DNA of 5,893 nucleotides from an uncultured Caulobacterales bacterium (GTDB lineage Bacteria; Pseudomonadota; Alphaproteobacteria; Caulobacterales; Caulobacteraceae): assembly GCA_903903715.1 (NCBI GenBank), contig CAIUZX010000606.1, positions 1 to 5,893 of the forward strand, written 5' to 3'. Made by a program: the position numbers and the translations under genes. This document shows positions 5,212 to 5,893 of this stretch, one piece after another (position 1 is the first letter of the stretch; every line of letters starts with the position of its first letter). The notes below the pieces were generated by a model. That model had not been told where the DNA came from. It worked only from the letters and a program-made list of their open reading frames with translations, and ran no database searches.

Positions 5212-5671
5212 TCAAACGACCGTCGAACGGACGTCGGACCTTGAGCTCGTCGCCACGCGCGTCCTGGCTGCGCCGCCGCAGCGGGTGTTCGAGGCCTGGA
5301 CGACGCCGGACATCATGATGCACTGGTGGGCGCCCGCCTCCTTCGGGATTTCGTTCGTCTCCTGCGAGATGGATGTGCGTACCGGCGGGACCTACCGGTT
5401 CGTGTTCAGCCACCCTGCGGCGGACGCGCACATGGCCTTTCACGGCCGCTACAACGAGGTGACTCCGCCGACCCGCCTTGTCTGGACGAATGAGGAAGAG
5501 GCGGATGGCGCCATAACCACGGTGACCTTCGCGGCGGTGGATGGCGGGACAGAGGTGGTCGTGCACGACCTCTACCCGTCGAAGGCCGCCCTCGACGCCG
5601 CCATCGCCTCCGAAAGCACCGGCGCCTGGTCGGAACAGTTCGTGGCTCTGGATGGGATGCTCGCGCCGTAG
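5204..5671 (+). CDS. SRPBCC / AHSA1-type (START-like) domain protein
   Basis: This 155-residue protein consists of a single helix-grip domain of the Aha1 C-terminal-like (AHSA1, SRPBCC) family, which binds small hydrophobic ligands. Family marks are the RVFEAWTTPDIMMHWWAP segment (residues 27-44), the GGTYRFVF strand near 61-68, the GRYNEVTPPTRLVWT block near 81-95, and the closing GAWSEQFVALDGML helix near 139-152. No ligand or reaction can be assigned, and the name does not imply a role with Hsp90 in bacteria. The ATG at 5204 overlaps the DUF1428 stop by eight bases; the nearest purine run, AGGGA, is only one base away, so translation may depend on coupling to the upstream gene. No ArsR-type regulator, a frequent partner of such genes, is present nearby. 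Confidence 0.92.
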   Translation: MADQTTVERTSDLELVATRVLAAPPQRVFEAWTTPDIMMHWWAPASFGISFVSCEMDVRTGGTYRFVFSHPAADAHMAFHGRYNEVTPPTRLVWTNEEEADGAITTVTFAAVDGGTEVVVHDLYPSKAALDAAIASESTGAWSEQFVALDGMLAP

Positions 5672-5685
5672 GAGCCGAGGGGCTG

Positions 5686-5704
5686 CGTCTGACCGTGTCC
5701 GACG
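5686..5704 (+). terminator. Possible stem-loop after the SRPBCC gene
   Basis: CGTCTGAC (5686-5693) and GTCCGACG (5697-5704) pair with one mismatch around a three-base CGT loop, 15 bases after the SRPBCC stop. No T-run follows, so it would be at best a weak or Rho-assisted end of the four-gene run. It may be chance in GC-rich DNA. Confidence 0.25.
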
Positions 5705-5765
5705 ACGCGCCCCAAACCCGCCTAAATCCCTTGTCAACGTCAGGCTTGGTTTGAATGAGTTTGAT

Positions 5766-5893
5766 ATGTCTATGACGGTTTCAGCGATATTGGCCGGCGC
5801 ACTGGCCCTGTCTGCTTGTTTTGGCGCTGCAGCCGCGGACGCACAGGCTCAAACTCAAGCTCAAGCTCAAGCTCAAGCTCAGGCGCCGCCGCC
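5766..5893 (+). CDS. N-terminus of an exported or lipidated protein (cut by window edge)
   Basis: Only the first 42 residues are present. Residues 1-20 are hydrophobic and alanine-rich, followed by Asp and then alternating Gln-Ala, ending Pro-Pro-Pro. This looks like a signal sequence for export. LSAC (residues 15-18) fits a lipobox, so it may be a lipoprotein cut before Cys18; cleavage by signal peptidase I near AADAQA is the alternative. No positive charge precedes the hydrophobic core, which is unusual for either type. A TTG at 5751 in the same frame would add five residues but no Lys or Arg. Neither start has a clear ribosome binding site. The Gln-Ala-Pro stretch resembles the low-complexity linker found after the signal peptide of many envelope proteins. 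Its function cannot be told from what is visible. Confidence 0.65.
   Translation, partial: MSMTVSAILAGALALSACFGAAAADAQAQTQAQAQAQAQAPP
5847..5882 (+). repeat. Hexanucleotide tandem repeat encoding Gln-Ala
   Basis: There are six units of GCTCAA in a row. The second unit reads ACTCAA and the last GCTCAG; the middle three (5859-5876) are identical. In frame it encodes Ala-Gln (one Thr-Gln) repeats in the new exported protein. Because the unit is six bases, slippage would change linker length without shifting the frame. Confidence 0.9.

Noticed and set aside
5731..5759. Promoter for the right-edge gene (TTGTCA with a downstream AATGAG)
   Set aside because: The -35-like hexamer is reasonable, but the -10 position at 17-base spacing does not match a consensus well enough to annotate.

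Overview
The window is GC-rich DNA, roughly two thirds G+C by eye, with dense and tightly spaced genes. Its gene families are typical of an alphaproteobacterium: a four-TM LytTR regulator, a Flp-type pilin, an RluB-like pseudouridine synthase, tRNA adenosine deaminase and a DUF2306 membrane protein. Caulobacterales (for example Brevundimonas or a relative) is my best guess, from protein style rather than any diagnostic marker.

Layout, left to right. Bases 1-164 hold no gene I can support, but contain a perfect 15-bp inverted repeat (106-120 / 144-158) just past the end of the next gene. On the minus strand, a membrane-anchored LytTR regulator (1510-683) is joined by an ATGA overlap to a methylated-DNA-cysteine methyltransferase (686-165). 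Diverging from it on the plus strand is a five-TM DUF2306 protein (1587-2120). An AT-rich tract follows (2121-2340, 73 G+C in 220 bases, about 33%), then a 54-residue Flp/PilA-type IVb prepilin (2376-2540). Converging on the pilin with 7 bases between stops is the tRNA adenosine deaminase gene (3009-2548, minus). Its start overlaps head to head with a plus-strand pseudouridine synthase gene (2998-4113). That gene leads a tight run: an Asp/Glu-racemase-superfamily enzyme (4121-4825), a DUF1428 protein (4831-5211) and an SRPBCC/AHSA1-type protein (5204-5671). After 94 bases a new secreted or lipidated protein begins (5766) and runs off the right edge; a hexanucleotide repeat in it encodes alternating Gln-Ala.

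How they fit together. Two genes are translation-quality housekeeping functions (tRNA A34-to-I and rRNA pseudouridine) expressed divergently from nearly the same point. The three small genes behind the pseudouridine synthase are probably co-transcribed with it, but share no obvious pathway. The LytTR regulator and the repair methyltransferase look translationally coupled. The pilin stands alone, with no tad/cpa secretion genes visible.

Most of the window is ordinary chromosome. I see no mobile element, CRISPR array, RNA gene or clear new system. The points most worth a second look are the inverted repeat at the left, the racemase-like enzyme whose first catalytic cysteine position reads Asp, the mirror-image start codons at 2998-3009, and the AT-rich tract before the pilin.
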